Assembly: GCF_036370855.1 (NCBI RefSeq)
Contig: NC_088103.1
Location: 37,055,904 to 37,119,903 of the forward strand
Length of the DNA stretch: 64,000 nucleotides
DNA from: Dromaius novaehollandiae
Taxonomy: Eukaryota; Chordata; Aves; Casuariiformes; Dromaiidae
Direction: 5' to 3'
Each line of letters starts with the position of its first letter. The stretch's first letter is position 1. The notes beneath the pieces were generated by a model. It was not told where the DNA came from. It ran no database searches and saw only the letters and a program-made list of their open reading frames with translations. Shown in pieces: positions 38,801 through 49,019 of the stretch. The position numbers and the translations under genes were made by a program.

Positions 38801-40562
38801 AATCGGTGGGGTGGCTGTGCAAGAGCACGCAGGAGCCACCCAGGACATTAACCCGGTTCCTGCCTCTCAGGAGCCGTCACTCGGCTGGGTTTGAGTCCTT
38901 CGACGCTGTAGGCGAAATGGCAAAACGCCTGTTGCCTCAAGGGTGGTCTCTTAGCCCTTTCTCTTCCTGGCAAAGGACTTTTTTCAGTTTTCAGGGAAAT
39001 GCTAATTCATGGGAGTTTTCTGTCCTGTCCCCATCCCCTTCTGAGAGTCGTTGAGTCACTTGGAAATCTCCCAAAAATTTTGAGGGTGGTTTTAGTTTTC
39101 ACTTTTTCTCTTGAGATTGGCTGTGTGGTGTGGATGCTGGGGATGACTCAAATCCATGTCTTCCTTATTCTGAACAGCAGTTAAATATAACTGGCCATGG
39201 TGGCACCGGCCCCCAGCACACAATCAAAGACAGGCAAACGACAACTTGCTCAGCTCTGTGTCATTTCAGTGCTGTGCAGCAGGCACCGCACTCAGCCCAT
39301 TGCTCCCTAAATTGGAGCTTGAGCATGTTGCTCAGGGCAAGAGACCAGAGAACATCTATTTTTGCACTGTATTTTTGTGTGGAAAGGACTTATTTTAAGC
39401 CCATTCTCTTTAATCTAATAACAATCATTGTGTTGTGTGAGTAACCACAGTGGCTCCTGTTGTGTAAAATGGGTGCTTTGCATAAGCCTTTTATACCCTG
39501 ACTTAAGTCCAACCCTGCTTTACCCAGGCTGTAATTAGCAGCTGCCTACTGGTCCTTGTGTGCTTTGTGGCGAGGGCTGGGGAGCGAGCCCAGCATCCCA
39601 CCCGCGGGCGCCCGCCCAGGGCACAGCTCCCGGCACCGCCGCTCGCGGCTAGCCCGCCCAGCAGCCAGCCAGGCTCGCGCTTCGCAGGATAGTGGGGTTT
39701 TTGAGCAAAGCTGACGAGGGGAAGCCGGTCCTGCAGCTCTCACCTTTGTGAAATTCCTGACCGCAGGAGGGGTGGCCAGGCTCGGGGCTGCCCTTTGAGC
39801 CCCGGGCACAGAAAACGTGGTACAGCAAACGGAAGCGATGCCCAGGCACCTGGTATTTGTCTCACAACGCTCTGAAAAGTGAATTGTTCAAGAGGAGAAA
39901 TAGGTCGGAGGGACCTGGGGAAAGAGTTTCCTAAAAATGGAAATAGAATGGAATCGGGATCCTCAGATCCTGCAACTCAGGTCCACCTTGGGTTTGGTTT
40001 TGTCCCCTTTCTCTTTTCATCTCCACGTTATCCTTGGTACCAAACATAAGAGTGATGGGCTGGCTGCATGCTGCATTGCACCTCCAGCGTTGGGTGTGCA
40101 TTCATCGGGGACGGAAAGGACACTGCAAAACTGACATCCGCGATGCATGTTTTTTTCCTAGATTATGTCAGGCGAGCAGGGGGCAAGATCCTGGTACACT
40201 GTGAAGCTGGGATTTCGCGCTCTCCCACCATCTGCATGGCGTATCTCATGAAAACGAAGAAGCTCCGTCTGGAGGAGGCCTTCGATTACATCAAGCAGCG
40301 TCGGAGTCTGATCTCGCCAAACTTTGGTTTCATGGGCCAGTTACTGCAATATGAGTCAGAGATCTTGTCTTCCACTCCCAGCCCCCCTGTTGCCTCGTGC
40401 AAAAGAGAAGCTGTGTCTTTCTTTGCAGAAGAACTGACGATAGGCAAAAACTTTGAAGGCTCGTGTTTTGCCTTTCCTACCTCAGTCTTGAGTTCTGTGC
40501 CCATCCACTCTCCCGTTCATCAGCTGAAACTTAGCCCAATGACCGCATCTTCATCCTGCTGA
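32466..40562 (+). CDS. DUSP5: Dual specificity phosphatase 5, complete spliced CDS
   Basis: Join of 32466-32859, 36461-36603, 37681-37900 and 40162-40562: 1158 nt, 385 codons plus TGA, close to the 384 residues of human DUSP5. The enzyme is a nuclear MAP-kinase phosphatase that dephosphorylates the Thr and Tyr of the ERK1/2 activation loop and retains ERK in the nucleus. Residues 1-135 form the rhodanese-like ERK-binding domain, with a basic docking/nuclear-import patch RRAR at 52-55. Residues about 180-325 form the phosphatase domain, with general acid Asp235 (VEDSHTAD) and the P-loop HCEAGISRS with Cys266 and Arg272. A Ser-rich tail ends in SSC. The start was chosen by family homology (MKVTSLD), with A at -3; the frame is open further upstream. 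Exon phases are consistent and all introns are GT-AG. No damage is seen. Confidence 0.97.
32860..36460 (+). other. DUSP5: DUSP5 intron 1
   Basis: 3601 bases, GT-AG. The first ~850 bases belong to the CpG-rich promoter domain and include a C13 run at 33387-33399. A second CpG-rich patch lies at about 35.05-35.48 kb. An AP-1 consensus TGACTCA lies at 34729-34735. The part from about 35.73 to 36.24 kb has a different, AT-richer character with homeodomain-type and E-box motifs and is discussed as a candidate enhancer. Confidence 0.85.
36461..36603 (+). CDS. DUSP5: DUSP5 coding exon 2
   Basis: 143 nt between 'ttcttccctag' and 'CAG|gtgggt'. It encodes GGYETFNSQYPECC, the end of the rhodanese domain, and the inter-domain linker to residue 179 (...KPAYDQ). 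The linker is the least conserved part of the protein. The first codon (Gly132) is split across intron 1. Confidence 0.95.
36604..37680 (+). other. DUSP5: DUSP5 intron 2
   Basis: 1077 bases, GT-AG, mostly GC- and CpG-rich to about 37.4 kb. A CRE-like TGACGTGG lies at 37162-37169. Long open frames continue from exon 2 into this intron only because stops are scarce in GC-rich sequence. Confidence 0.85.
37681..37900 (+). CDS. DUSP5: DUSP5 coding exon 3
   Basis: 220 nt encoding residues 180-252 plus the first base of Asp253. It starts the phosphatase domain: GGPVEILPFLYLGSA is the family's domain opening and NVSRKSSESF follows. WIPVEDSHTADIS contains the general acid Asp235. The acceptor is 'ctcttgcag'; the donor is ATCG|GTAGGT. 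Without splicing the frame stays open about 60 codons into intron 3. Confidence 0.96.
37901..40161 (+). other. DUSP5: DUSP5 intron 3
   Basis: 2261 bases, GT-AG. It contains three AP-1 consensus heptamers (38603-38609, 39052-39058, 39144-39150), the last two 92 bp apart. I recognise no repeat or nested gene. Confidence 0.85.
40162..40562 (+). CDS. DUSP5: DUSP5 coding exon 4 and stop
   Basis: 401 nt from acceptor 'ttttttcctag' to TGA at 40560-40562. It encodes the catalytic P-loop HCEAGISRSPT (Cys266, Arg272), then the conserved AYLMKTKKLRLEEAFDYIKQ and SPNFGFMGQLLQYESEIL. A poorly conserved Ser/Pro-containing tail of about 60 residues follows. Confidence 0.97.
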
Positions 40563-40916
40563 GCCCGCCGGGAGCCGGAGCGGATGCAGTCCTCTGATCC
40601 TAACTGTGACTCCAACACGAACATTTCATGAACGTGCAATAGAGAAACCTCATGGACTTCGTCTGAGACAGAGCAGTCGTCGTGGGTGATACTGGCTGTA
40701 CGCATATGCTGACTGTAAGATCTGAGTGCTCTGCATGTGGCAGGCTTTCTGAACTTCTAATGTCCTTTTTTAAAATGACAGAAATGCTTTTCTAGGTTTT
40801 TATCCACAGCGTGTGCACCCACTACTGTATTTCCAGATTCCTCTGGAGCAATGATATATCCATTCAGTATGTTCTCAGTGCCCATCTCCTTCCCCTCTTA
40901 GTTTTTTAAAAGAACC

Positions 40917-40925
40917 TTATTTAAA
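40917..40925 (+). promoter_or_regulatory. DUSP5: AU-rich element nonamer in the DUSP5 3' UTR
   Basis: TTATTTAAA fits the mRNA-destabilising nonamer UUAUUUAWW. It lies 355 bases after the stop codon and 10 bases before the proximal AATAAA, so only transcripts ending at or beyond that signal would carry it. Confidence 0.45.
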
Positions 40926-40934
40926 GTTTGAAGC

Positions 40935-40940
40935 AATAAA
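40935..40940 (+). terminator. DUSP5: Proximal poly(A) signal candidate, DUSP5
   Basis: AATAAA 373 bases after the stop codon. The following 40 bases are A/G-rich rather than GT-rich, which makes this signal look weak. Confidence 0.35.
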
Positions 40941-41758
40941 TGGCAACAGCAGGAAAGAAAGCAAAACGAAAAGCACAACCCTTGAAACTTCAGAGGTGGT
41001 GAGAGTCGATATCCGTTTTGCTTTTTCTCCGGCTTTCCTCCCCGCCTTGGTGTTTCATGTTTCAGGGAGCGAACGGCCAGGGCGGGAGGGAGCTCCTTTC
41101 CCAGGATACTGTTGCACAGCCGGGTGAAAATCCCCTCTCCCCTGCTCCGTCTTCTGAAGTGTCGGGTATTGCCCACAAGGAAACTCGATGCCAAATTCGG
41201 TGGACCGGGGGCCTATTCAGGTGCGGCATTTCCTGTACTCCTGCATTTGCCTTTGTACTGGATGTGCTTTTAACCCAAGCGGGGAGGCTTGAACGCCACT
41301 ATCAGGCTCCCCTGCTGAGCTATTATCCTCCCATCCGTTATTTAAGGATAGCCCTAGGATACTTGAACGTCTCCACAAGCCTCATCTGAGTTCCTTCCCA
41401 CCAGATGACACTGCAACTGCTGGATTTGACACCAAAAAACCTGACGAGCGTGGCTCCACGCCGCCCCTGCCTCCTCCCCAGCGTTTCGGACATGCAACGT
41501 GCGTGGCCAAGTGGTCTCGTCCCGTGTCTCGTGGCTTGCTCATCGCGTGTGGTCACCCCCCGGCAGCCGCCCCGCGCCAGCGCCGGCTCTCGCCCTCGCC
41601 CCGCGTTTGCGTCCGCAGGGAGCTCGGGACGCGCTGCTCTTTGTCCCTTGACCTTTTCATTTTTTTATTTGTAGTATGTGTGGGAAATGGCAATAATTTC
41701 CAGGAGATCTCGCGAATGTGGAAGAAAACCTGCGATGGTTTTTATGGAGTGTAAAAAT

Positions 41759-41764
41759 AATAAA
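41759..41764 (+). terminator. DUSP5: Distal poly(A) signal candidate, DUSP5
   Basis: AATAAA within 'gtaaaaataataaaag', about 1.2 kb after the stop. A GT-rich stretch 'ctctgtgtggtgcttgg' follows 30-50 bases downstream, which is the expected arrangement for a cleavage site near 41780. Confidence 0.5.
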
Positions 41765-41939
41765 AGAGGGGGAAAAAAAAGCTGGGGCGAGGAAGCTCTG
41801 TGTGGTGCTTGGCGCAAGCCGGGAGCCCGAGCGGAGCGGGGCGGGCGCAGGGCCGGCAGTGCCGCGGGCTCGGGGCCACCGAGGTGCGCGTCCACGGGGG
41901 AGAAGGTGAGGGGGAGGATTTTTCTTTTTTAACCAGAAT

Positions 41940-42015
41940 GACATGAGTCACGGTGGCGTCACTTCCCGGCAGCCGCTTCTGTTTTGATTCACGTATGTTT
42001 TATATAAGATTTACC
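41940..42015. promoter_or_regulatory. AP-1 / CRE-like / ETS-like cluster 3' of DUSP5
   Basis: Within 75 bases: TGAGTCA (41944-41950), then 'ggcgtcac' (a TGACGCC CRE-like site on the minus strand), overlapping 'acttcccgg' (ETS/STAT-like), and a TATA-like 'ttttatataag' near 42000. It sits about 200 bases beyond the distal poly(A) signal in a CpG-rich patch. AP-1 plus ETS is the usual signature of an ERK-responsive enhancer. Function is inferred. Confidence 0.4.
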
Positions 42016-42019
42016 ATCT

Positions 42020-45000
42020 TGCCGAAGATGAAAACCTGCAGCAGGCCCAGCCCCCGCTTCCTCCCGGGCGCACACGCGGCAGGAGACTGCAGCCCCAGCC
42101 GGCGACTAAGGCGGCTGCAGACGCCGCCGTGGGTCATGCGAGGGGCCAGGGCCCCCAGAGCAGCCGCCACGCGCTCCCCGCGTGGACCTGCCTCTGGTTG
42201 CTGCAGTGCAGAAACCCGTGCAAAGTGCCAGCATCATAATCCGCCCTTCCAAGCCCTCAGATTTTAAAAAAAAAGGTCATGCTGGGTCTTGGAGGGAATT
42301 GCATCCCCAGGCAGTCGCGGGGAAAGGCCTCTTGGCCCCTCTTAGTGCCCAGGCCGAAGGGCTGCCGGGCTCACGCTGGGGCGAGGGGCCATGTCCCGGC
42401 CTTGGAGACCTGCAGCCTTGGCGAGCAGCAACCAGCCGCCCCCGCTCCAGCAGCGTAAAACACCTCTGCGGTGGGGGGGCAGCACACCGGCTTTGCAGCT
42501 AAAGGAGGAGGAGCTGGAGCCCCCCAAAGGGTCAGTGACGTTTCGCGAAGGTGCACAGCAGTGGGCTGAAGGGGTTAGTGGGGGGGCTGCCCCTCTTGCC
42601 AGGTTTGGCCATTTAGGTGGGTAGAGACAGCAGCTGGGAAAGACCAAAGCCAGGCGGAGCAGCCAGGCGCTTAGCAGGGAAGGAAGGCAGCTGCCCAGTT
42701 TTGGGAGGGGGGCTGTGATGCCTGTCTCTAGCACAAGGTGGCCGTGGTGGTGGTGGTGGTGGTGGTGAGGAGCTTCAGCAGAGGGAGGATTCAGCAAAAG
42801 ATGTCGGTTCAGGTCCAGAGCCCTGGGGGTAGCCCGAAGAGGGGCTGCTGTCACGCACGGGCACATGAGCGTGCGGTGTGCGCTCCTGCCACGGCGTAAC
42901 CCGCTGCTCGGGTAGGCGCTGTGCTGGGCCCCAGCCGCAGCTCCTCCGGGCTGTGGGGAGCTCCACGGCACAGCGGGATGTCGACGACCCCGCGGGAGGT
43001 GCTCCCACTCGTGCGGAGGCCTGTTTTGCTGTTTCAGAGCTAACGTGAGCCCTTACCCTCCGGCTCAGCTCTCCCCTGGGGCAGCTCAGCAGTCGCCACC
43101 TCTCCGAGAAGACCTTGCAGCTGCCAGGAAGGCGCTGCGGACTCCAGAGCTGATGCGAGGGGGGTGAGCGGCACAAACGAGGGTGGCGCTTACCTGGGAG
43201 ACGGGACGTGCGAGCAGGGACAGGAAACCCCGCCGTCCCCTCCCAGGCAGCAGCACGCACAGCTCCCGCCGCCCAGGAGGCAGAAACAGCCCTGGCAACG
43301 TTTTGTGGGCTGTGCTGAGGGAATCCACCCAACTGAGCGTGACGGGGGACTAGGGGGGCCTTTACAGCCCACCTGGGCTTAGGTGTTGGGTAGCTCACAC
43401 CCAAGGACAAAGTTCAGATCATGGGGCTGGCCATAACCCGAGGTGTGGGGAACGTCAAAGCTGGAGGATAAGGGCTGACAGCATTGACAGTGGATGACCT
43501 GGCTGGTCCACGTGCCTGTATCCATCAGCCAGCTAAGCTTGGCAGGGGAGTAGAGAGCTCAGAAAATTCTGATGGATTTGAGGGAAAATAGAGACCCGGC
43601 TAGCTGTAACAACAAGGGGAAGGCTTAAAGCAGGATGCTACTAGACATCAGAAAACCAAGTGCAGGAAAGGTACCATGAACGCTGTAACCTCAGGCAAAG
43701 CTTTGATTAGAGCTTACCCCTTAGGATACCTGAAGCCAAAGAAGATAAGGGGAATTGTCACAAAAAAGGGGTTTTGCAGGTTCTGCTGCCCATGGTTCAG
43801 GGCTGCGTTGGGACCTGAGCACCTCGCTCCACGGACGCTTCTGATGGCGCAGCCCTCGTGTCCCGGGCTCCTTGGTGCCGGGCAGGAGCCGTCTGTGATC
43901 CCGGCAGGAGCACGCACCGAGCAGTGCTGGTGCCACGTAGCCTTTGGTCCGTGCTTTTAGCCTTGCGACCAGCAGTCGGGTTGCAAGGGCTGCTGCCTGG
44001 CCTTTGTCTCTGCATTGCACAGGCTCCCTTTCCTCCTGCCTCTGAGACCAACCAACCCCTCACAAACCTGCCACAAAGAATAAATGTCTCGGCAAATCAG
44101 ACTGCAAAGAGAGACGGGGAGTATTTTTTGTCCCTACGTGATACCTGCTCTTTTAGTCCGTGCACTGGCTGGTGGGCTTTGCAGCCTGAGCAGGCAACAA
44201 AGATTTTTCCTGTGTTTCTGATGACGGGGTCTTTTAAAAGGCAGAAAATATCTTGTGGCAGAATCTTTTCTCTGAAAGTGCCTAAATGTGTGGTTTGTAT
44301 ATCTTCACTCCAGGCAACACAGACTGCGGATATAGACTTGAACCTGACCGGTAAAATCCGGGTAAAATTCCCCATGCCTGAGCTCTGCTAGGAGTTTACA
44401 CCACGCTACCCATCCCCAGTCACAATCCCAGAGTGACCCAAATCAGTTATTTTTAACTTCTTGCCTTTTGGTGGAGAACTTTTTTTTTCCAGGAGACAAA
44501 GTCTGAATGGAGGAGGTCGTCTGCAGGCATTGTTGTTTGTATGTTAAAAATAACACTTGCCTTGTTGGGAAGTCAAAGGACCAAACCAAACGTGCTGCGC
44601 AACATGGTGCAAGTAAATGGAGCACCAGCCGGGATGAATTTGACCTAACAGCTCCACTTTTCGCAGGTTTAAGCTAGTTGGAGAGGAGACACAATGCCGG
44701 CTCACTTTCTCTGGGGAGACAAAAAGGCAGGAACCAATATGAAGAGCCACATAGATATGGAAGTAGGATTTTTTTTGGCGTGGGAGGTGTTACCACTGCC
44801 ACACGTTACGGTTCCTCGGTTTTGTCATATCGTAGGCTTTCACCGAGACATGAGTAAGTTCTCTAAATAAGGAATATGAAAATAGCTTGTGAAATAGCTT
44901 GAGTCATCAGAGAAAATCAAATGAAGTTCTGACACCGGGGCCTCAGTTGTAAAGTCCTACTTTGTTTTACAGCTGCGTTGTAAACCGTGGCGTTATTTCA

Positions 45001-45645
45001 GTCTGCTTATTTCAGCCTCCGAATTCAAAGGGCTCCGACACCGAAGTGGCAGCAGGGCTTACCAGAGAGGTTCAGCTCTCCATCCGCCACAGCGCGACGT
45101 CCCTCCCGCCTCCGGGCAGCCCCCGCGGGCACGGCGCGGTTCCCACACACGGCCCCTTCGCCCGCTGCAGCAGACGCACTCAGCACTTGCTTCGCTCTGC
45201 CCCGCTGTGGAAGAGGCGCTGCGGCCCCCGCGCTCCCTGCCAGGCACCAGGTCACCCCACGGAAGTCGCTGGCTGTGGCCGGCAGCTCCTGGCAGGACCC
45301 CCTGTGCTAGGAGCTGTACAAACCCCGAACACGCTGACAAAGTCCTCAAAAGTCCTTGGCACGACCATCTTCCACAGTCGGCTTTCCCGAGACGCTGCTG
45401 TCAGTAAAGTTACTCACGTGAGCAAGCGTCCATTGGACCTGGCTCAGGTCTCCCAAGGGAGATGATAACGTAGTTTTTCATGGGCTCTCTCTTCTCTTTT
45501 TTTTTTAATGAATAGTGGTTTATTTCTGTCACACAGAGATACTCCATTTCTGAGACTTCTTTGTAAAGCAGACAGCATTTGATAGTGAGTCATCTCCAGT
45601 TATTAAATTGCCCATACATCGCGAGCTGCCTCCAGGCCCTGGTCC
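42020..45645. other. Intergenic DNA between DUSP5 and SMC3, part 1
   Basis: GC-rich to about 43.4 kb, then ordinary. It holds a (GTG)8 microsatellite (42744-42767) and TGAGTCA sites at 44900 and 45586. No gene is recognised; the long frames near 42.3-43.4 kb have no domain. Confidence 0.55.
42744..42767. repeat. (GTG)8 trinucleotide microsatellite
   Basis: Eight perfect GTG units. It would read as poly-histidine on the minus strand, but no supporting gene is present. Confidence 0.85.
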
Positions 45646-45720
45646 AGGCCCTGATCCAAAGCCCGTGGACTTCAATGGGAAGGAGGACTGCTGAATATTG
45701 TGGGCTTTGGATCAGGCCCT
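45646..45720. repeat. Palindromic MITE-like relic
   Basis: Two 19-base arms face each other: 45646-45664 (AGGCCCTGATCCAAAGCCC) and the inverse of 45702-45720 (AGGGCCTGATCCAAAGCCC), with one mismatch. A 37-base spacer includes 'acttcaatggga'. I recall a family in turtle and crocodilian genomes with the same arms around a 'gaagtcaatggg' centre. No transposase or target-site duplication is visible. Confidence 0.6.
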
Positions 45721-45794
45721 GGCTGAATCTTGGCTTTAAATCCTCATTTTAAGGAACTGTTTGTTCTAATTGGAACTAAAATTGCTGCTGCACT

Positions 45795-45868
45795 GAAACG
45801 GCAGATAGGACTCGAACTGGAACGCGGGGTAAAGCCGAGTATCTGCTCTAATACCTCCAATCATGTTA
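45795..45868 (-). repeat. MIR-like SINE fragment with B-box
   Basis: On the minus strand the order 'ttagagcagatactcggctt' ... 'agttcgagtcctatctgcc' follows the MIR head (ttaagagcacgggctctgg ... gggttcgaatcccggctctgcc). It includes GTTCGAGTC, a good Pol III B-box. The length and lack of a cloverleaf exclude an intact tRNA gene. Confidence 0.5.
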
Positions 45869-45869
45869 A

Positions 45870-48399
45870 GTCAAGTTAACTGGAAAATCAGCTGACGTGA
45901 ATCCCAGCACGACCATTAGCTGCTCTCTGGCCGAGCCCTGAGAGGATCGCCAAGCCGAGGCGGATCACTAGCAGGGCACGGAGCTCCAGTGAGCCGGGAG
46001 TCTCCCGGAGATGCTTTCAGCCCTCATACCTGTGGTCTCCCTGGCAGCGCTCGCATTGCCCTGCGGCTAACGGAGAGAGCAGGGGTCAGGCCAGCTGGGA
46101 TCAGCGCTGGAGTCTGCCTCGCGCTCTTCAGGGCGAACGATGTAGTCTGCGCTCAATGTTGCCGGAGGCACAGTTATGTTTGTCAAAAATAAAAGGAAAC
46201 GAGTGAGACCTCAGCTGACCGAGCTAATCGGATGGGTGCCTTGAGTATAGAGGGCAAAGCGGTGTTTTCCCCAGCACAGCTCCTTTCTCCCACAGAGGAT
46301 GTTTCTAGTCTGCTGGTACGCAGCAGAGCTTTGCTGCTCATGCAGGAAGCATTTTGCTGCTGCAGCGTACCAGACTTTCCCTCCAAGGAAAGTGTCATCC
46401 GTGGCCTCTGCACCCTGCCTCGCATCAGGGAATGATATCGATCTGATTCCGAGAAAGGCTTAAATAAGGCTTTGTTCCTGTGTTTGCAATGCACATTAGA
46501 CCCGTGCACAAAGGATGTCCTGGGCACAAAACCTCGTTACTGTGAGGTATTTATTATATTCTGTGCTTGTGAAGCCACATTCCATATTATAAGAAAGGGT
46601 TTAATTTTTTTCCCCCCAGGATATAATGTTTTACTTAGTTAAAAACAAAACCTGTATGTCAGCCCTTTTGTACACCAGCCGCGGGGTTTAGCAGCCGCTC
46701 TGCCGGGAAGCAGCCGATGGTCGCCCGGGGTGGGTGGCAAGAAATCTGCGCGCTACTGACTGCTAAAGCACCGACATGGCTCAGCTTACTAAATCCAGCT
46801 GTGAAGAGCAGCTGGTTTTCTGGCAGTCGGCACGACAGCCACAGGCGGACATGCTTGAGAGAACTGATCAGGGGCCACCGGCGGGGAAAAGGGAACAGGG
46901 GAGGCTGCGCTGGTCCGCACGCTGCTCAGCGCTGAAGTGGCTCCTGACAGCTGGGATTACTGAAGCCGGCTGGGAAGAGTGCTTGCTTTCCTGGACCGCA
47001 GCGAGCACAGCACCAGGCGGGGATGTGCCTTGAACCGCATGCATGGGGAAATCTGGGAGGAAGGGAGCAGCAGGTCTGATCCCCGGCTCGGCAGACGGCG
47101 GCTCCTCCGGCTTTCCCAGCAGGCAGAAAGCCGCACAGTGCTGCGGAAAGGTGTCGTGGTGCTCTGCAGCCCATGCCGAGAAGTCGCTGCAGACCAAGGC
47201 AATTTGGAAGAGGAGCCTTTTGGTTTTGTACAATTTGCTGCCCAAGGCAGCCTCATTTCAATGACGTCTGAGGGGCAGCACAGCTGAGGGGCCGGTATGA
47301 AATAAAGATATACTTCCCACCAGTGATGGGGGTCTGTAAGATCATGCTGAATAAATCAGCAAGACACTTCCTTGGAGAGCTGGAAAAGAGGAGAAGCCAC
47401 CCGTTAACTGCACTGAGCTGTGAAGCACTGCACCAGCAAAGTCTGTCAGCAAGGATGTCCTGCTGCCACTGGCTCGGTCTGGAAAAAGCCTGAGAAATGC
47501 TGAGTGCAAACTGAGCAGCGCCCACAGGGACACAGGTCCGAGGTAACCTCCGGGGTAGTGGTTTTCCTTTCCATGGTAAAGCTAGAGGCTATCTTTGCGT
47601 TTGTTTGATCTTCAAAGGCCAGAAGGAAATTTGGCACTTGTTGACGGCCCCCGCAGTCGCAGGTAAGGCCGCTGCAGCTTGGGAAAGTCACGCAGCAGCT
47701 GTAAGGGCAGCTCATCTGCTGCAGCGTGGAAACGCCTGGCCAAAGGCCATCGGCCTTTTCTTAGGGCTGATTCTGGAGTTAGAAAATTGCGTCTGCGTGT
47801 GGCTTTGCAGGCTACCACCGGCTGGCTCAAAGAGGGAGTGAAATCTAGATGTCATGTGTCAGTCTGGATGTCTATTACTCTGTTGGATGGGTGTTAAGTG
47901 GTCAGCCAAAATCATGAAGCGGTTGCAAAGCATCCCTTTGGTTAAGGCTGCCCACTGATGGGTGGCCTCACTAATGATATCACCCACTGTGCAACACCTC
48001 TGGGGCCTGGAAAGACACCGCCGATCCCCTTCAGTCCCTCATCCACTCTTTCATGACATCAGAAAATAAGTCTTTCTGCAGCCACGTTTTCAGAAGCAGC
48101 AGCCAGTCCCACAGATGGGACGTGTGCATTTGTGTCTGCGTGGCTCTCATGCTGCCAAGACAGTGTTCACTGCTCGCTTGACACAGGCAGCATCTTTGGA
48201 AGTAAAATTAACTATTATTAATTCACTTCCTGATCTCCCAGGCCAGCGTTGCTGTCTGAGCTGGCGATCTCTCATCCGGAGTTTGGGATTAGCCAGGTCT
48301 TTAGAGGTCAGGCTCGCCTATAATTTATTTTAACAAAACCAGTTGATCTTGTCCTCCTCCGGGCTGTCCCCAAGCAGACCCAGCCCGCTGGCAGCTCTC
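45870..48399. other. Intergenic DNA between DUSP5 and SMC3, part 2
   Basis: No gene recognised. A CRE-like TGACGTGA lies at 45893-45900. Overlapping frames around 46.7-47.3 kb show no domain. Confidence 0.55.
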
Positions 48400-48960
48400 C
48401 GGCACCACCGCTGAAACACTGCGCAGCCCGTCAGAGGCACCGTCCCCGCGCAGGTGTGCTGGCCCCACGCCCCGGGGCCGTGGGGGGCAGGATGTGGCCA
48501 TGTGGGAAGCAGCTCTGGCGTCCCAGCGTCTGGCTGCCGGGCTGTCTGGGCAGGCGGGCGGCTGGGGCTGGAGCCGCGCGGCTGGGAGCCGCACGCCCGA
48601 GAGGCAGCAGAGAGGTTCCCTCTGCCGGGACGCGCCAGGGCTTCGCGGGCGGCGGCGGCCTGTGGGCAGCTCGGCCACTGCTGTGCCCTGTGGGAATGGC
48701 AGCTCCGCGGGAAAGGCGGCTCCGCAGGGAAGGTGGCTCCATGGGAACGACGGGCTCTGTGGGAACGGCGAGCGGTGGGACGCCCGACAGGGCTGCGTGG
48801 AGCCGCAGGTGTCCCCAACCGCGACGGAGGGGTACCAGCGAGCCCATCCTGCAGTGGGCAGCCTCAACCCAAGGGATATTTTGAAACCCATTCCCTGTGC
48901 CAGGCGGTGGGGAGGAGTGCCCTGGGGACGCCAGGAGCCCTAGTCGTGCCTTCACCGCCG
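48400..48960. other. Intergenic CpG-rich patch
   Basis: GC- and CG-rich, open on both strands, flanked by AT-rich DNA on the right (from about 49.03 kb). It contains the degenerate 17-bp repeat listed separately. No TATA box, exon or recognisable product. An orphan CpG island is the simplest description. Limits are by eye. Confidence 0.45.
48688..48780. repeat. Degenerate ~17-bp tandem repeat, five units
   Basis: The word GGGAA recurs at 48692, 48709, 48727, 48743 and 48761 (spacing 17, 18, 16, 18). Each copy is followed by a variant of 'nggcggctccg'. It is a small, imperfect minisatellite inside the CpG-rich patch. Confidence 0.6.
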
Positions 48961-49019
48961 GGCTCAGGCCAACGGGCCATGTGCCCTCAAGCACGGGAGC
49001 ATCCCTTGCTCCAAAAATA

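Larger units (their letters stand above)
40563..41785 (+). other. DUSP5: Predicted DUSP5 3' UTR
   Basis: The end is set by the better of two poly(A) signal candidates (41759-41764). The UTR contains one AU-rich nonamer TTATTTAAA (40917-40925), fitting UUAUUUAWW, and one shorter ATTTA core (41340-41344). Both are compatible with a short-lived immediate-early mRNA. The last ~250 bases become CpG-rich again. Confidence 0.5.

Noticed and set aside
42342-42971. 209-codon minus-strand frame with a poly-histidine run
   Set aside because: The histidines come from the (GTG)8 microsatellite. No domain or splice context supports a gene.
45795-45868. tRNA gene suggested by GTTCGAGTC and 7-base complementary ends
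   Set aside because: Too short between the arms, no anticodon stem and a poor T-stem. The order of words fits a decayed MIR-like SINE.
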